A stretch of 64,000 nt of DNA from Notospermus geniculatus (Eukaryota; Nemertea; Pilidiophora; Heteronemertea; Lineidae). The notes beneath the pieces were generated by a model, which saw nothing but the letters and a program-made list of their open reading frames with translations, made no database searches and was not told the origin of the DNA. The DNA is taken from positions 167,570 to 231,569 of the forward strand of contig NMRB01000643.1 of assembly GCA_002633025.1 (NCBI GenBank), written 5' to 3'. This document shows positions 10,286 to 21,566 of the stretch, piece by piece (within the stretch, counting starts at the first letter, position 1; each line of letters starts with the position of its first letter). The position numbers and the translations under genes were made by a program.

Positions 10286-10879
10286 TTAGCCATAGCCTGC
10301 TATGACCATCATGACCATGACTAGGCCTACCAGCCACCAGATTTGGCTAGGCTATAGCGTGGCTGAGGCCTAGGCCTATGTTACCAAGCGAATTGGCTGA
10401 CTATGGTACCGGTAGGCCCACCGGTAGGCGAGGCCTAGTCTGGGCTAAACCTTCTTAGGATAGGCCTAGCCTAATTCGGGCCGATATGCAGGCTGTTTTG
10501 CCTCACAGCCTTACACGGCGTGGGGGACTCGCCTCGCAATATGCAAAGTAGGCCTACAGTGCAGAATAGAGGAGTTGGACCCTGCCCTGTGGCATGCCTG
10601 CAGGCAGCACTGTCAGTCTCCATGCACATGATCCATGACATCTCATGATCTTGACTTCATCAAACTTAGGGCCTTGGGCCTATTTAGTTTGCATTTTTCT
10701 TTGACTTGACCAGGCCTAGGGGTTCTCTGCATCAATCACAGTCATTCTTACCTTTTCATAGGGCTTAATCATGCACAATCAATTTGAAATTGAACAAAAA
10801 CCCAGAGCACCCTGCATGCAACAGCAACAGTTGAAATTTAAAAATGGAGGGAAACTGAAACAGAGGCTGCTGTAGCCCA
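10286..10879. other. AGGCCTA-rich spacer, no gene
   Basis: The stretch from about 9240 to 10470 outside the transposons is dense in the palindrome AGGCCT, often as AGGCCTAGGCCT. No exon or RNA gene is recognised. Confidence 0.4.
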
Positions 10880-11225
10880 GTAATTGCCCAGTATGCTTCC
10901 AGCAAGAACCAGTGTGGTTTTTGAAATCACTAAGTCATACCAGTGGCAGCCAGTAAGGATCCCAACATACCCAGTAAAGTCCCATATCACCCAGTAAGGA
11001 TCCAGCAAGACCCAGTGTGGTTGTCGAAATTTGAAGTCATACCAGTATTGGCCAGTAAGGATCCCAACATAACCCAGTAAGGTCCCAGTATCACCCAGTG
11101 TGACCACACTGGGTTACACAGTAAGGATCCAGTAAGGTTCCAATAACCCCAGCAAAACCCAGTAAGAATCCAGTATGGCCAGTATTGATCCCAGTACTGT
11201 TCCAGTGTCTTTTTACACTGGGTTT
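10880..11225 (+). repeat. Degenerate CCAGTAAGGATCC tandem array
   Basis: About 345 bp contain many imperfect CCCAGTAAGGATCCCA and CCAGTGTGG units, plus two longer repeats that each hold AAGTCATACCAGT. It ends with CCAGTGTCTTTTTACACTGGGTTT. The 89-codon frame on the minus strand simply translates the repeat. Confidence 0.65.
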
Positions 11226-13195
11226 CGGTGAGGGCGTTCTAGCCCGTTTTACGATTTTTTAGGACGGGGCAGGACGTTTTGAGAACTACTTCCGTGTGAC
11301 AGGCCCTTAACGTATTCTTCAAAGAAACACTGCTAGAGAAAATCTTTCCTCTACTTTGTGCAGGTGTTTGCCTTGTAATTTGTGCACCACTCAGCGGCTT
11401 CGATATGTAAACTGGCTACAAATCAAAATCCCACGTATTATAATATAATCAGTAAAAGAGGGTGTTCCACAAAAAAATATCCTGACTACAGACACATAGT
11501 ATACCGATCAACTCGACGATCAAAAATTTAGCTGCATTCACCATATGTAGGCCTCTACTCTTTTTTTACGAGAGTTCGTTTTCAAACACTTCAACTGGCG
11601 CAAAATATCTGACAGATGGTGAAGGAACTTCCGAATAGGTAAACCGCCCCATAGTCAAGTATATTGTGCACACAAAACTCCAACGGGATTTATCTGTCTC
11701 GTTTTAGTGAGTCGAGTCGCTTAAAAAACGGACTATTTCACTGCAACGCTGTAAACGTATAATTGCAGGGGCATGCAAGGGAGAACTTCAGTTGTTTGTA
11801 AAAAACTGTTACGTCGCTCTAAAGAAGGTTTCTTGAAGGACACTGAGAGGGTAGTGTGCTGTCGGAGGAAAAGGGAGGAAGGAGATGAAAAGTAGACAGA
11901 AATGATGATGTTACATGTACGCAGACCTTATTACATTCACATCGTATCCCCCCCCCCCCATGTACTGTACTTGTAGAGAGCGACTTTTTTTTATCCCGAA
12001 GCTTCTAAACTTGCCGACTGAGCCACGAGTGAAGTACGTACACGTATCTGAATGTCGGGAGTCAGTAATTCGGGAGTTGTACGGATTGGGATAACACAGT
12101 AAAATACGTTGTCGTTATCTTGAAGAATGGATATGTTATCTAGGGTGCCGTAGACCGACATTATTTGATGACGAAAACTCCACGATTAAATGAATAAATC
12201 AAATCATGGTGAAGTTTCGTCGCAGGCCAGTCCATAAAAAAGTTTCGAAACGAGCTGCAATATCACACTCAAATATTTGTTGACTTCTCCTAATATGCGA
12301 GGAGACATTTTGACGACAAACTACTGTAGAGGGCGGTGTTTCAAATGACGAGTATATAAATTCATATACAAATGTACGCGACCTCTGAAACCATCAAATT
12401 AATTTCGGAACGAGTAAAAGAAGACTAGGCCTGGTGCTTCTCTGCATGTTTTACCGGTGGAATCCAATTGGCAGAAGCAAAAAGAATCAAAAATTTGGGT
12501 GAAGAGTGGTTTATATCGCTAAGAGATGGCTCATGTTTTGAACTAACTTACCTCTTACGTAATGATCAGCATTCTCTGTGATCTGTTCCTATTCCTTCTC
12601 TGGTATAAACACGTCTCACACATATTTCCTAACGATTTCGACGGAAAGAAATCTTGATAAAAGCATTTCGGGGATACATGAATAGAATAATCCACTTTCG
12701 TGAAGACTTGTATTATTCAAAGTTAGATCCACTTTGATTTCCCCCGACTGGCGAGCAGTATAGCGAGATAATGACGATATCGCCCGCCTGCCCCGACAAC
12801 GTTCACGAGCAATTGGCCCTCGCAGTACGGTGTGATCGATCGATGCCTCGACGCCGATGCGTGCTCCTTGTGGCCGTCGCCACTGTATTCCGCACCTTGG
12901 CGTGAAAACCAAAAGTGAGATTTATAGATGGCAGCCTATTGTACTCATTTAACACAAAAAGTGTCAGATTTGGTGCGCACAATATGGAAAGTATAGAAAG
13001 TATACAAGATGTGAGCCCTGCTGTTTGCCACAGACCATAGTCTGACCGATAACTTTTGGGAAAGTAGGCCTATCTGTCCTTCCATTTAGCCATAAACGGT
13101 TGAAACCCTATTCACAGAACTTCTGTATGATGATCCGTGTTCCTTGTCCCTTCGATCTTTTTCACGGCAATATCGATATCGATGAAATTTACCAT
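11226..13195. other. No gene recognised
   Basis: About 2 kb with only short frames; the longest is 98 codons at 12616-12912 minus and is not recognised. A run of C residues lies at about 11949-11959. No paired splice sites around conserved-looking sequence and no inverted-repeat element were found. Confidence 0.4.
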
Positions 13196-13350
13196 CTACT
13201 CGCCACCGATCTTCTCGCAAGCTACCGCAGCCTAGGCGATATCGGCTTTGGTACTGTTTGACAATGTGCGAGAGGATTCCACGCATCGCTGTCCAGCGCA
13301 CACTTGGCGTCAACAGCCAACTTTGCTCGCCTGCGATATCGCCTAGTAAG
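13196..13350. repeat. CGATCTTCTCGC / GCGATATCGCC repeat, copy 1
   Basis: Matches parts of 25218-25640, sharing CGATCTTCTCGC, GGCGATATCGG, ATTCCACGCATCGCTGTCCA (here) and the CAGCGCACAC block. The sequence is rich in GCGATATCGCC palindromes. Probably a non-coding transposon family. Confidence 0.55.
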
Positions 13351-13654
13351 TGTGCTGCAAGGTTTTAGTGTCCCAAACTTTCTCCGGAGGCTTAATTAGG
13401 GAGCTTTTGGCCTACATGTAGGTCGCAGCTTATTTCGTCAGACAATAGTAGGGGAACACTCGAAGATGGGGAACACTAAAAACTGTAACACCGGTACGGC
13501 ATTTTCAGACGACCAACAACCTCCCACAAATTGTATTTTTCACACCAGTACATTTTTCTTTAGCTCACTTATATTGTTTTCCTTGAGTTGCGCGCGCACT
13601 CCTATGGTTGTTTGTGACATTTTGGCCCGTGCAAGTTGGAAGAAAGAGCGGTGT

Positions 13655-14095
13655 CTGCTCTATTCGCCTTCTCTCAATTCGCCTTCTCTCATTTTGCCTT
13701 TTCTCATTTTGCCATTCCACATCTCGCCTTTTCTCAATTCGCCTTCGCCTAACTTGCCTTTGTATTATTCTGCCTTTGTCTTAACTTGCCTTACTCCCAA
13801 TTCACCTTTATCCCATCTCGCCTCATCCCAAATCGCCTTCTCATATTTTGCCTTCGTTCTATTCTGCCTTTGTATTATTTTGCCTTTTCTCTTTTCGCAT
13901 TTTCTCGATTAGCCTTTGTCCCATTTCACCTTCTTCCCAATTTGCCTTTTCTCATTTTGCCATTTCCCATCTCGCCTTTTCTCAATTTGCCTTCGCTTAT
14001 CTTGCCTTTGTTTTATTCTGCCTTTGTCTTTACTGGCCTTTTCTCAATTCACCTTCGTCCCATCCTGCCACATCCTACTTTACCCTCTAATACAT
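13655..14095 (+). repeat. GCCTT minisatellite, forward arm
   Basis: A run of roughly 14-15 bp degenerate units of the form TTCGCCTTTTCTCAAT. Across 440 bp the GCCTT core is kept while the rest varies (TCTCATTTT, TGTATTATTC, TCCCATCTC). Frames of 80 to 148 codons over the array are low-complexity translations and not genes. Confidence 0.8.
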
Positions 14096-14210
14096 ATTGC
14101 ATTACTTCTCATCATACATATTATCAATGTTTGTTGAAAACTCACACGGAATAACTCTTTGACAAATGTTTGGGTGTAGAATATTAGTTTAAGGTCATGG
14201 AATGCAGTTT

Positions 14211-14655
14211 TTAAGAAAAGGTAAAATGAAACAAAGGCAAAATAGGAAAAGGTAAGATGAGACTAAGGCAAGATGGAACAAGGCGAAATAGGAAGAAGGC
14301 AAAATAAGAGTAAGGCGAATAAAGACAAAGGCAAGATGAGAGAAGGCGAATTAGGAAGAAGGCAAATTTCGACAAATGCGAATTGAGACAAGGCAGACTA
14401 AGACAAGGCGAAAAAAGACAAAGGCAAATTAAGATAAAGGCAAAACTAGATAAGGCCACTTAAGAAAAGGCAAAAAGATACAGAGGCAAAACAGGACAAG
14501 GCGTGATAGAAAAAGGCAAATAGAGACAAAGGCAAAATGAGATAAGGCGAAGTAGGAGAAGGCGAAATGAGAGAAGGCGAATCGAGGAAAGGCGAAATGT
14601 ACACTTTTTGAAGGCGAAATGGGAAAAGGCGAAATGAGATAAGGCGAATAGAGCA
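14211..14655 (-). repeat. GCCTT minisatellite, inverted arm
   Basis: The same unit in reverse complement (AAAGGCAAAATGAGA, AAGGCGAATTAGGA and similar), again about 445 bp. It faces the forward arm across a 115-bp spacer (14096-14210), so the pair forms one large imperfect palindrome of about 1 kb. A short third array in forward orientation is at 43917-44058. Confidence 0.8.
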
Positions 14656-14753
14656 TGTACCGAAAGAGCAACAGGCTATTGGCGACGGTGTGATCTGGTA
14701 AGTGAACTACATGCCTTCGCTTAAATGATCATGGCACAATGTCAACACATTTA

Positions 14754-14942
14754 AAGGAGCACGGTATTGGATCTCAGATGCGTTGACTGCCGACGTAGAG
14801 GGAGCCACCTAGCGGCAGCAAGACGACCTACAAAAAAGCATTACAAAATTTACGTAGTAATCGGGTCAATTCGCCGACAACGTAGTCCCTGGGTTGGAGA
14901 GTGGCGCGGTGGCGCCGGTTGTCGAGAAAAAACGTGCTCCTT
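14754..14942. mobile_element. MITE with AAGGAGCACG ends, copy 1
   Basis: AAGGAGCACG at the left pairs with CGTGCTCCTT at the right. The interior matches 40454-40676 (GCCACCTAGCGGCAGCAA here, GCCATCTAGCGGCAGCAA there; also ACGTAGTCCCTGGG). The GGCGCCGGTTGTCGA motif links it to the dispersed repeats at 1734 and 5799. Confidence 0.6.
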
Positions 14943-15436
14943 CAACACATAGTTTGGTGGGCAGCTGGGACAGCTTTCTGTTCTATTCAGCAGTTTAATG
15001 AATACGTTTTTATGTTTTCAACATCACATGTACTTCTATTCTGAGAAAAGCAGCTGGTAGTACGTGATTTGATATCAAGAACACAGTCAATAACCACATT
15101 GTGCAGGGAGGTTTTTTGAGAGTACAAATTTTGGGCATGCGTACAATGAGTTTCGTATTTGCTTTATCCTATGACATCAATCATAGGCCTGTGATTGGCT
15201 CATCCCCTTGTAAATATCAACATCTCATTGCAAGCACGTCCGATGCACATACATGTACATGTATTTGTTCAGGTGTGACTGAATATTGATGAATATTTCA
15301 AAGGTGAACTTTGCGTTATTAATCATTTATTTTTGTCCTGTTCTGTTTTAGCATTTTTTTACACAAGCGTTGCTGCTATTAGTTGACAACCATCGAATCG
15401 GGTATAGCTTGATAGACCTGACGTAAAGCCAGCACA
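14943..15436. other. No gene recognised
   Basis: Short frames only (62 codons at 15101-15289). No splice-flanked exon or repeat ends identified. Confidence 0.4.
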
Positions 15437-15612
15437 CTACTCTCCATTCCAGTTCGGAGTGGCGCGAGGTTTATCAACGATAGCTCGGCAACGGCTGGGC
15501 CGAATTTGACAAACCATACATCAATCGATTTGTCTTTTTTGGCGCTACAGCCACCATCACTGTCATTTTCCCGCAAAAAGTGACAGAAAAAAGTTCCTTC
15601 ACAAATCACAGT
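15437..15612 (-). mobile_element. Half copy of the CTACTCTCCATTCC MITE
   Basis: This is the inverted right-hand half of the element at 15899-16340: CTACTCTCCATTCC, then GGCGCGAGGTTTATCAACGA, then the CGGCAACGGCTGGGCC block and the TCACAAATCACAGTTTGTG junction. The 111-codon minus-strand frame overlapping it is a by-product. Confidence 0.65.
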
Positions 15613-15898
15613 TTGTGTTGACGTAATGTATTTCAGAAGATGGTTGGTACCACAAATTGATTGTACACACATAGTATAAAGTTCAAATAAATAAATAAAT
15701 ATCGCCTGCTGCAAGAGCGTCTTTTAGCGTATGACGTATAGCTTTTAGCGTATCCGCGAACATTAACCGTGACAGAAAATCAAATTTATCTTTCGTTTTG
15801 CGGTGTCAAATGTACGCGCACTATATTCCAGCCAGGTGGAAAGCGATGAGGCAGCTGGTGCTAGCCGTCCAAACGTAGGCCGCGCATGCTCGGTAGGA

Positions 15899-16340
15899 AC
15901 TACTCTTCATTCCAAATCCCCTTGGCGCGAGGTTTTCGGCCGATATCTCCTCAACGGCTGAGCCAAATTCAACATACCATACATCAATAAACTTGTCTTT
16001 CTTGCCGGTATCTTTCTGCTATCTTCATTTTTTGCGTAAGGCCTGCATAACGGATCTCTTTCTCAAAACCCATTTCATTTCGCGATGCTGTTCAGTGCAG
16101 TTTACACGTGCTCGATGCATTGCGTCATTTCAAAATGGCCGCCATTTCGGCCGTCAGCACAAACGGTGATTTGTGAAACAACTTTCTTCTGTCACGTTTT
16201 TCGGGAAATTGACTGTGATGATGGCTGTACCGCCAAGAAAGATAAGTCAACTGACGTATGTTTCATCAAAATCGGCCCAGCCGTTGCGGAGCTATCGTTG
16301 ATAAACCTCGCGCCAAGGGGATTTGGAATGGAGAGTAGTT
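15899..16340. mobile_element. MITE with CTACTCTTCATTCC ends, about 440 bp
   Basis: The left end AACTACTCTTCATTCCAAAT and right end ATTTGGAATGGAGAGTAGTT are inverted repeats that extend through GGCGCGAGG and the ACGGCTG block. A second full copy is at 44764-45205 and a half copy at 15437. The interior holds AAAATGGCCGCCATTT. Frames of about 110 codons on each strand have no transposase features. Confidence 0.75.
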
Positions 16341-16971
16341 TGCTTCTAGCCCTAGTGGTGGCTTCGGGAACCAAAATGCTGTCAACCTTGGCCCACCAAT
16401 TCCACACAGGCATGAAGTAATGGGCTGTAGGTCTACTTCAACGACTGCAAATTAGTTTTCACTGCTTTAGAACTTCATTTCTCAACTTTAATAGCTTGAA
16501 AAAACTTATTTTGAAAAAAGGTTAAAAAAATTTAAAATCCATGCGACAGGAAATTCACATGCGCAAGGAAATGAGAAACAAATAACTTTTTACGGCCTTA
16601 TCTACAACTTGATGGAAGAAAGCATCGCGACCGGGGATTGAGTCTTCAGCGTCCTGTGCACCGGCAAGGATTAACCATGCTCTTTAGCATCGTGGATTTC
16701 TCTGTGGAATTAGTCTATTTTCAGTCTCCAGAAGAAATCCTACTATTGTTCTGACGGGACCGCTTTGAGGCTGGCTTTAGTAGGGATTGTAAAAACTAGA
16801 CAGATTTTTTTTCTACGTTTCTTCCCTCGGAGTATTAAGACCTTTATATATAATATTACGTGCAGCTAGACTGCTGAATCTCTTCAAAGGCTCCTTCGAG
16901 TACAAGAGAGAATGTTTCAGTCGGGATAAAAAGTGATATTTAAAAGACCCTTCTGTCTTATTTTTTAACCG

Positions 16972-17121
16972 ATAGACATCCTGCGAAAGTCGGCCATTAC
17001 AGCTCAGAAGGGGTAAAGATTAACCTCGCCCTAGGGGGCCCAGTACATTACAGTTGGCTCTTGTGCTTTCCGTCTGTACAATGCACTAAGCCCAAAGTTT
17101 GTTTACCCCTTCTGGCCTGTC
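16972..17121. mobile_element. AGACATCCTGCGAAAGTCGG MITE, left part (copy A)
   Basis: The intact paralogue is at 21567-21747 in copy B. In copy A the element is cut at the right arm by a hAT-like sequence starting CAGGGCCGTATTT at 17122. Confidence 0.6.
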
Positions 17122-17259
17122 CAGGGCCGTATTTAAAGGGGGGCGAGGGGGCAGTTGCCCCCCCCCTGAGCCAACCAAAAAACGTGATTTTCATGCGGAT
17201 TTTGGGCAAAAAACGACAAAAAGAGGTCTTCTGCCCCCCTGAGAGGCTTCTGCCCCCCC
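17122..17259. mobile_element. hAT-like element end, interrupted by an N
   Basis: Starts CAGGGCCGTATTTAAAGGGG, a typical hAT-like left end, and is present in copy A but absent from the paralogous site in copy B (TCTGGCCTGTCATGGCC near 21712-21728). The sequence stops at the single N at 17260, and copy A then resumes where copy B has 22278. The missing piece may therefore be an assembly gap, and the right end and target duplication cannot be checked. Confidence 0.55.
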
Positions 17260-17264
17260 NCTAC

Positions 17265-17507
17265 AACGCAGTACAATATAAAAGCACATCCAAAAGTGTC
17301 GTAATTTGGACTGTAGCTGCAGATTCTGCTTTGAGTGACAAATGCCCTCAAAAGAAGATATGGACTGGCACTATAGTCTAAACACAAGATGTGGCACGTG
17401 ATTACCATCAGGAAATTGTGTTCGACCAGAAGCAGTCTCTACGTCAGCTGATTGCCGATACCTGCCATTCCAATTGTAAAAGTGACATGAGTGATGAAGA
17501 TAACTAA
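17265..17507 (+). pseudogene. Broken reading frame, copy A (paralogue of 22252-22527)
   Basis: Same frame as in copy B from SKSVVIWTVAADSALSDK to the shared stop at 17379-17381. After that stop the same frame stays open for 41 more codons, ending SDMSDEDN before TAA at 17505-17507. Upstream, copy A is 7 bases shorter than B, which shifts the frame, and the start region is lost at the N. No protein family is recognised. Confidence 0.4.
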
Positions 17508-18039
17508 CTTGCAAGAGAGCAGGCTGACATGCCTGACAGTGTAGGCTACATGTAGCCCAGAGCTTATTGTAATATATAATGTACGTAACTACATACATAT
17601 ACACAGACCGAATACCATACCACCATCAATTTATCAAACTAGAACCGTTCTTTGAAATATTTATGGTTACCATACTCCATCAGGGAGAGACTGAAAAAAC
17701 GGCAACCCAACAACTGTTCATTTTCTTTTGGTGGTTTGCTTTTTTCATTCGATATTTTTAATATAGTGCGGAATAAGTGCAAAACGGTGGTGTTGGGCCT
17801 GGTGCACAACAGAATATGCCTATTTCCGGGATAATAGGGAACACCGACCACGCAGACCACGCGAGAATATACGCGTGGGTTTATTTTGAACTGATAGCAC
17901 ACAGATGCCACCTATTATTCATGACGATTCAAAGTGTGATTGGCTGTGCTTGGTGAACCGCACCTCTCGAACAATGAGCCTCTATAGGTGTCACGTCTGC
18001 TCTATAAGTCATCATGTAACCAAATGCATGGTGCTCCCC

Positions 18040-18225
18040 AAAGTGACTCGAAATCTCGAATTTTTTATGCAAAAAATCTGGCTAACTGCACACTAAATTT
18101 GGAAAACAAGGCTCGGGGGCCCTAGGGAGTCGTCATAAGGAGGTGCCCCGAGCCTTATTTTCTCCATTTAGTGCGCAGTTAGTCAGATTTTTTTGCGTCA
18201 AAAATTCGAGATTTCGAGTCACTTT
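18040..18225. mobile_element. Palindromic element in copy A, about 80-bp arms
   Basis: AAAGTGACTCGAAATCTCGA at the left pairs with TCGAGATTTCGAGTCACTTT at the right, with arms continuing through ATCTGGCTAACTGC and CAAGGCTCGGGG. Copy B keeps only the first 20 or so bases of the left arm and then jumps to sequence that lies near 19013 in copy A. That points to a deletion in B or an insertion in A. Confidence 0.65.
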
Positions 18226-18364
18226 ACATAACCCGATAATGAACTTACCGGTTTCGCTGGTCTTCGATCAGAGTAGGTCCTCATCCGGAGTCGGAGATCG
18301 TGAAATGGACTCGAGCGGTTTTTTACAACCCAAAGATGAGTGCGCCGTTGAACTATTGCCATCC

Positions 18365-18510
18365 TAAAGCCTAGTTTATACTTCGACGCACGACCATCGG
18401 CGTCCGACGCACGATCAAAATCTGTATGCCGACACCATTAGGTCGGCGTCCAGATTTTGATCGCGCGTCGGACGCCGATGGTCTTGCGTCGAAGTATAAA
18501 CTAGGCTTTA
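18365..18510. mobile_element. Near-perfect palindromic MITE (TAAAGCCTAG ends)
   Basis: TAAAGCCTAGTTTATACTTC at the left is the exact complement of the right end. The arms run about 65 bp and include GTCCGACGC and GATCAAAATCTG against CAGATTTTGATC. A solo arm of the same family is at 32565-32603. The short length and TAA/TTA edges resemble small Harbinger MITEs. Confidence 0.75.
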
Positions 18511-19550
18511 CTCTGTGACTCTAGGTGGGCCTACCAGTGTGGTTTCAAAATCGTCGAAGATTGCCAGATTCCTTCACCTACTTGCTACGATGTACAGTTA
18601 CGTTTCGGTCAACGAGCAGCGCATGCTGGCATACTCTCACTCCCTCCACTGAGGCAGTCTGACTGAGGTACGGAGAAGTTCCACTTCACACGTCGGACAA
18701 AATGGCCATGAGCCAAACGTACTGTCCATGTAGGCTTATGCCAGACATGCGGTTTTTCCACGGCATATATTATTGCACATTATTGCACAATATGGGGGGC
18801 CCAAAATGGGGGTCATGTGCTTCTGGCATAATGGATGGGAGAAAGATTGGCAATATTATTGCCCATTTTGATCCTCATATCGTGCAATAATATTGCACGT
18901 GGATAGGCCCCTTTAGCCATTGGGATCTTTATGCTCTGGTCAGTTACAGACGACAAAGGGTTCATTCGAGATTACATAATCGGCGATATCAACAGGTTCA
19001 CTCGTGCTCCAGGTGTGAAAGAAGTCCCCTTGGAATCAAAGTCAGGTGTAACGTTTTCCAGTGAGGCCGTTTTTCTGTGTGGTTCTTATTGTTCGGAACA
19101 CACTGGGAAACAGACGCACTGTTTCTCTGTGTGTCGCCCATTGTTCAGTCGCCGCTTATTCCGTCAATCTATTGTATTCTTATTCCGTCAATCTATTGTA
19201 TTCTCACACTGGCTCACGGGCCTCACTGAAAAACGTTACACCGGTCTTATTGTTCAGCGACGGATTAGAATAAATGGAGAGAGATACCATGACCATTCGA
19301 ATATAGCCTTACAATAGCGGGCTATTGTTTGGCGGATCTGCATTCCTAGGACGCTGATTTCTGTCACACCTGTCTTTACCTTCGAACCACTGAAAAAGGA
19401 ATTGTCGATCATTTTCCTTGGTTTGGTATGCGCCATTTTTTTAATCTCTACTTTTCTCAGAACCCAAAAACAATGCACCACTGCATCAACAAAGAATGCC
19501 TGTACATACATGAACGTATACATTGGTCATATGTCCTGAATAAGGACTAG

Positions 19551-20612
19551 CATGGAGGTATTATTGAGAAGGAGCGAGCACGGACCTCACATCAAACAGT
19601 ACAATCATCGTTCCGCTGTTTGCTAAAGTGATTAGGGGGACAATAGGCTAATAACGCCGCACGATGTTCGGAAAAAGCCGATCTAATCTTCGGTAATTTC
19701 CGTGTGCAGTCAGCACTTCCCTTGTACAATGGTCAGAGTCCAAACAATAGAAGGGAACAATGGCAGTGGACGTTGCCTACGCACGAAAACTGAAAATTCA
19801 TCGTTTTCATCGCGTCAAAAACAGCACCTCGCACTGAAACGACCACCCGTATATGTTACCTGAACTAATCATCTTTTAAACTATCATAACGCAATCCTCT
19901 TCAAACTTTTCAGATGCGAAGAATCTCATTATCATTATCATTATCATGTTTACCTTAAAACGTAGATATCTTTATTGGAAAGTGGTCTTTTTCGATGATT
20001 TTTTCACTAAAATACAGCGGAGAGTTTACCAAATTGAGTTGTGTTCGAAATAGCGGGTTATCTAATTCCCAACGTGGAGAAAAACGCAAGAATATGATTG
20101 GGTCGATGCGATATCAATTATAGATGGCGCTGCACTTTGAGAGTTGTGCGGAATTCATGATTGCCTTCAAGTAGTCTCCTGCCACCAGACTCTTGCAATT
20201 TCCAATAAATTTCCAATTTTAGAGTCTGGTCCGTATGGTTACTTTGACTTGTAATGTTGTAAACCATCATGGCGGACAATCTACGCGATGACTGATGACG
20301 TAGAACACAACTACATTGCACTGCATGCATGCATGCATGCATAATACATTGGTAGTGACTAGCCAATCAGCGAAGCTCCCCTTATTTTGAATTTTCGGAA
20401 TAAGAAAATTCAATGAGAATTGCGTTCCGTGCCAGACCCTCGGTCTCACGACCTCGGAGTATGACCGAGGGGCTGGTTGCGCGAGACTAGCCTTCAAGGA
20501 GCTCAGCGTGCGTACCGGACAATAGGCGGGAACAAAGGCAAACAATGGGGGCGTGGAATTGTGGTCACAGCGATTAGGGCCGTGCTCGCTCCTTCTCAAT
20601 AATACCTCCATG
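19551..20612. mobile_element. 1062-bp element with 33-bp perfect inverted ends
   Basis: The ends are perfect 33-bp inverted repeats starting CATGGAGGTATTATTGAGAA. It is flanked by GGACTAG on both sides (19544-19550 and 20613-20619); an eighth base, C, can be assigned to either side. Copy B has the empty site AAGGACTAGCAAATAC near 23659. A 7-8 bp target duplication suggests a hAT-type DNA transposon. The 139-codon minus-strand frame across its right end shows no transposase motif, so it is probably non-autonomous. Confidence 0.75.
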
Positions 20613-20716
20613 GGACTAGCAAATACACGTACTTTTACTTCAGATTTGTAGAGTATTGTCTCGTGCATTTGTATTGCAAAATTCAAGTAAAAGCACTTAT
20701 TAGTCTTTATTCATAA

Positions 20717-21012
20717 CTAGGAAAGTACCCGTCCTACGGACGGGCAGAGGTGTCACCATAGGGAGTAAGGATGCCGCCATGAAGTAGATGCCAAAGACAT
20801 ACTGTAGACATACAGTAGTGAAGACATACATAGTGTGAAGTCGGATGACACCTCTACCGTTGTTGATATCAGACTATAAACCCAAACTTTAACTTTTAAC
20901 TTTAACTTTTATACTGTAGAAAACACACAGGTGGACAGTAGCCTGTCGTGGACTCCATACCTCCGGCAAAAATCCAACAGGGTTACGACGCCGGTAATGA
21001 TATAGAATATAG
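20717..21012. repeat. Spacer between copies A and B, with a SINE 3' fragment
   Basis: 20858-20910 (CCGTTGTTGATATCAGACTA, then TAAACCCAAACTTTAACTTT) is the 3' tail of the SINE that is complete at 37843-38098. The tRNA-like head is missing here. No gene is present. Confidence 0.65.
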
Positions 21013-21566
21013 AATGAAAGTCATGGGCTGTAGGTCTACTTCAACGACTGTGCAAATTAGTTTTCACTGCTTTAGAACTTCATTTCTCAACTTTAATAGC
21101 TTGAAAAAACTTACTTTGAAAAAAGGTTAAAAAAATTAAAATCCATGCGATAGGAAATTCACATGCGCAAGGAAATGAGAAACAAATAATTTTTTACGGC
21201 CTTATCTACAACTTGATGGAAGAAAGCATCGCGACCGGGGATTGAGTCTTCAGCGTCCTGTGCACCGGCAAGGATTAACCATGCTCTTTAGCATCGTGGA
21301 TTTCTCTGTGGAATTAGAGTCTATTTTCAGTCTCCAGAAGAAATCCTACTATTGTTCTGACGGGACCGCTTTGAGGCTGGCTTTAGTAGGGATTGTAAAA
21401 ACTAGACAGATTTTTTTTGTCTACGTTTCTTCCCTAAGAGTAAGACCTTATTACGTGCAGCTAGACTGCTGAATCTCTTCAAATGTTCCTTCGAGTACAA
21501 GAGAGGATGTTTCAGTCGGGATAAAAAGTGACATTTAAAAGACCCTACTGTCTTATTTTTTAACCG

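Larger units (their letters stand above)
16411..20716 (+). repeat. Segmental duplication, copy A
   Basis: Matches copy B (21013-23763) in the same orientation through long collinear blocks: 16421-17121 with 21025-21717, 17265-18060 with 22278-23078, 19235-19550 with 23115-23662, and 20613-20716 with 23656-23763. Differences are scattered substitutions and small indels. Copy A alone carries a hAT-like end (17122), a palindrome (18040-18225), an extra block to about 19012 and a 1062-bp element (19551-20612). Copy B alone carries a 227-bp hairpin element and the block 21720-22277. Confidence 0.8.

Noticed and set aside
10057-10289. Overlapping 67-70 codon frames on both strands with many cysteines and histidines
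   Set aside because: They are translations of GACACATGT repeats within the 235-bp Harbinger-like element.
13466-14154. Proline/serine/phenylalanine-rich frames of 148 and 122 codons
   Set aside because: Low-complexity translations of the GCCTT minisatellite in several frames at once.
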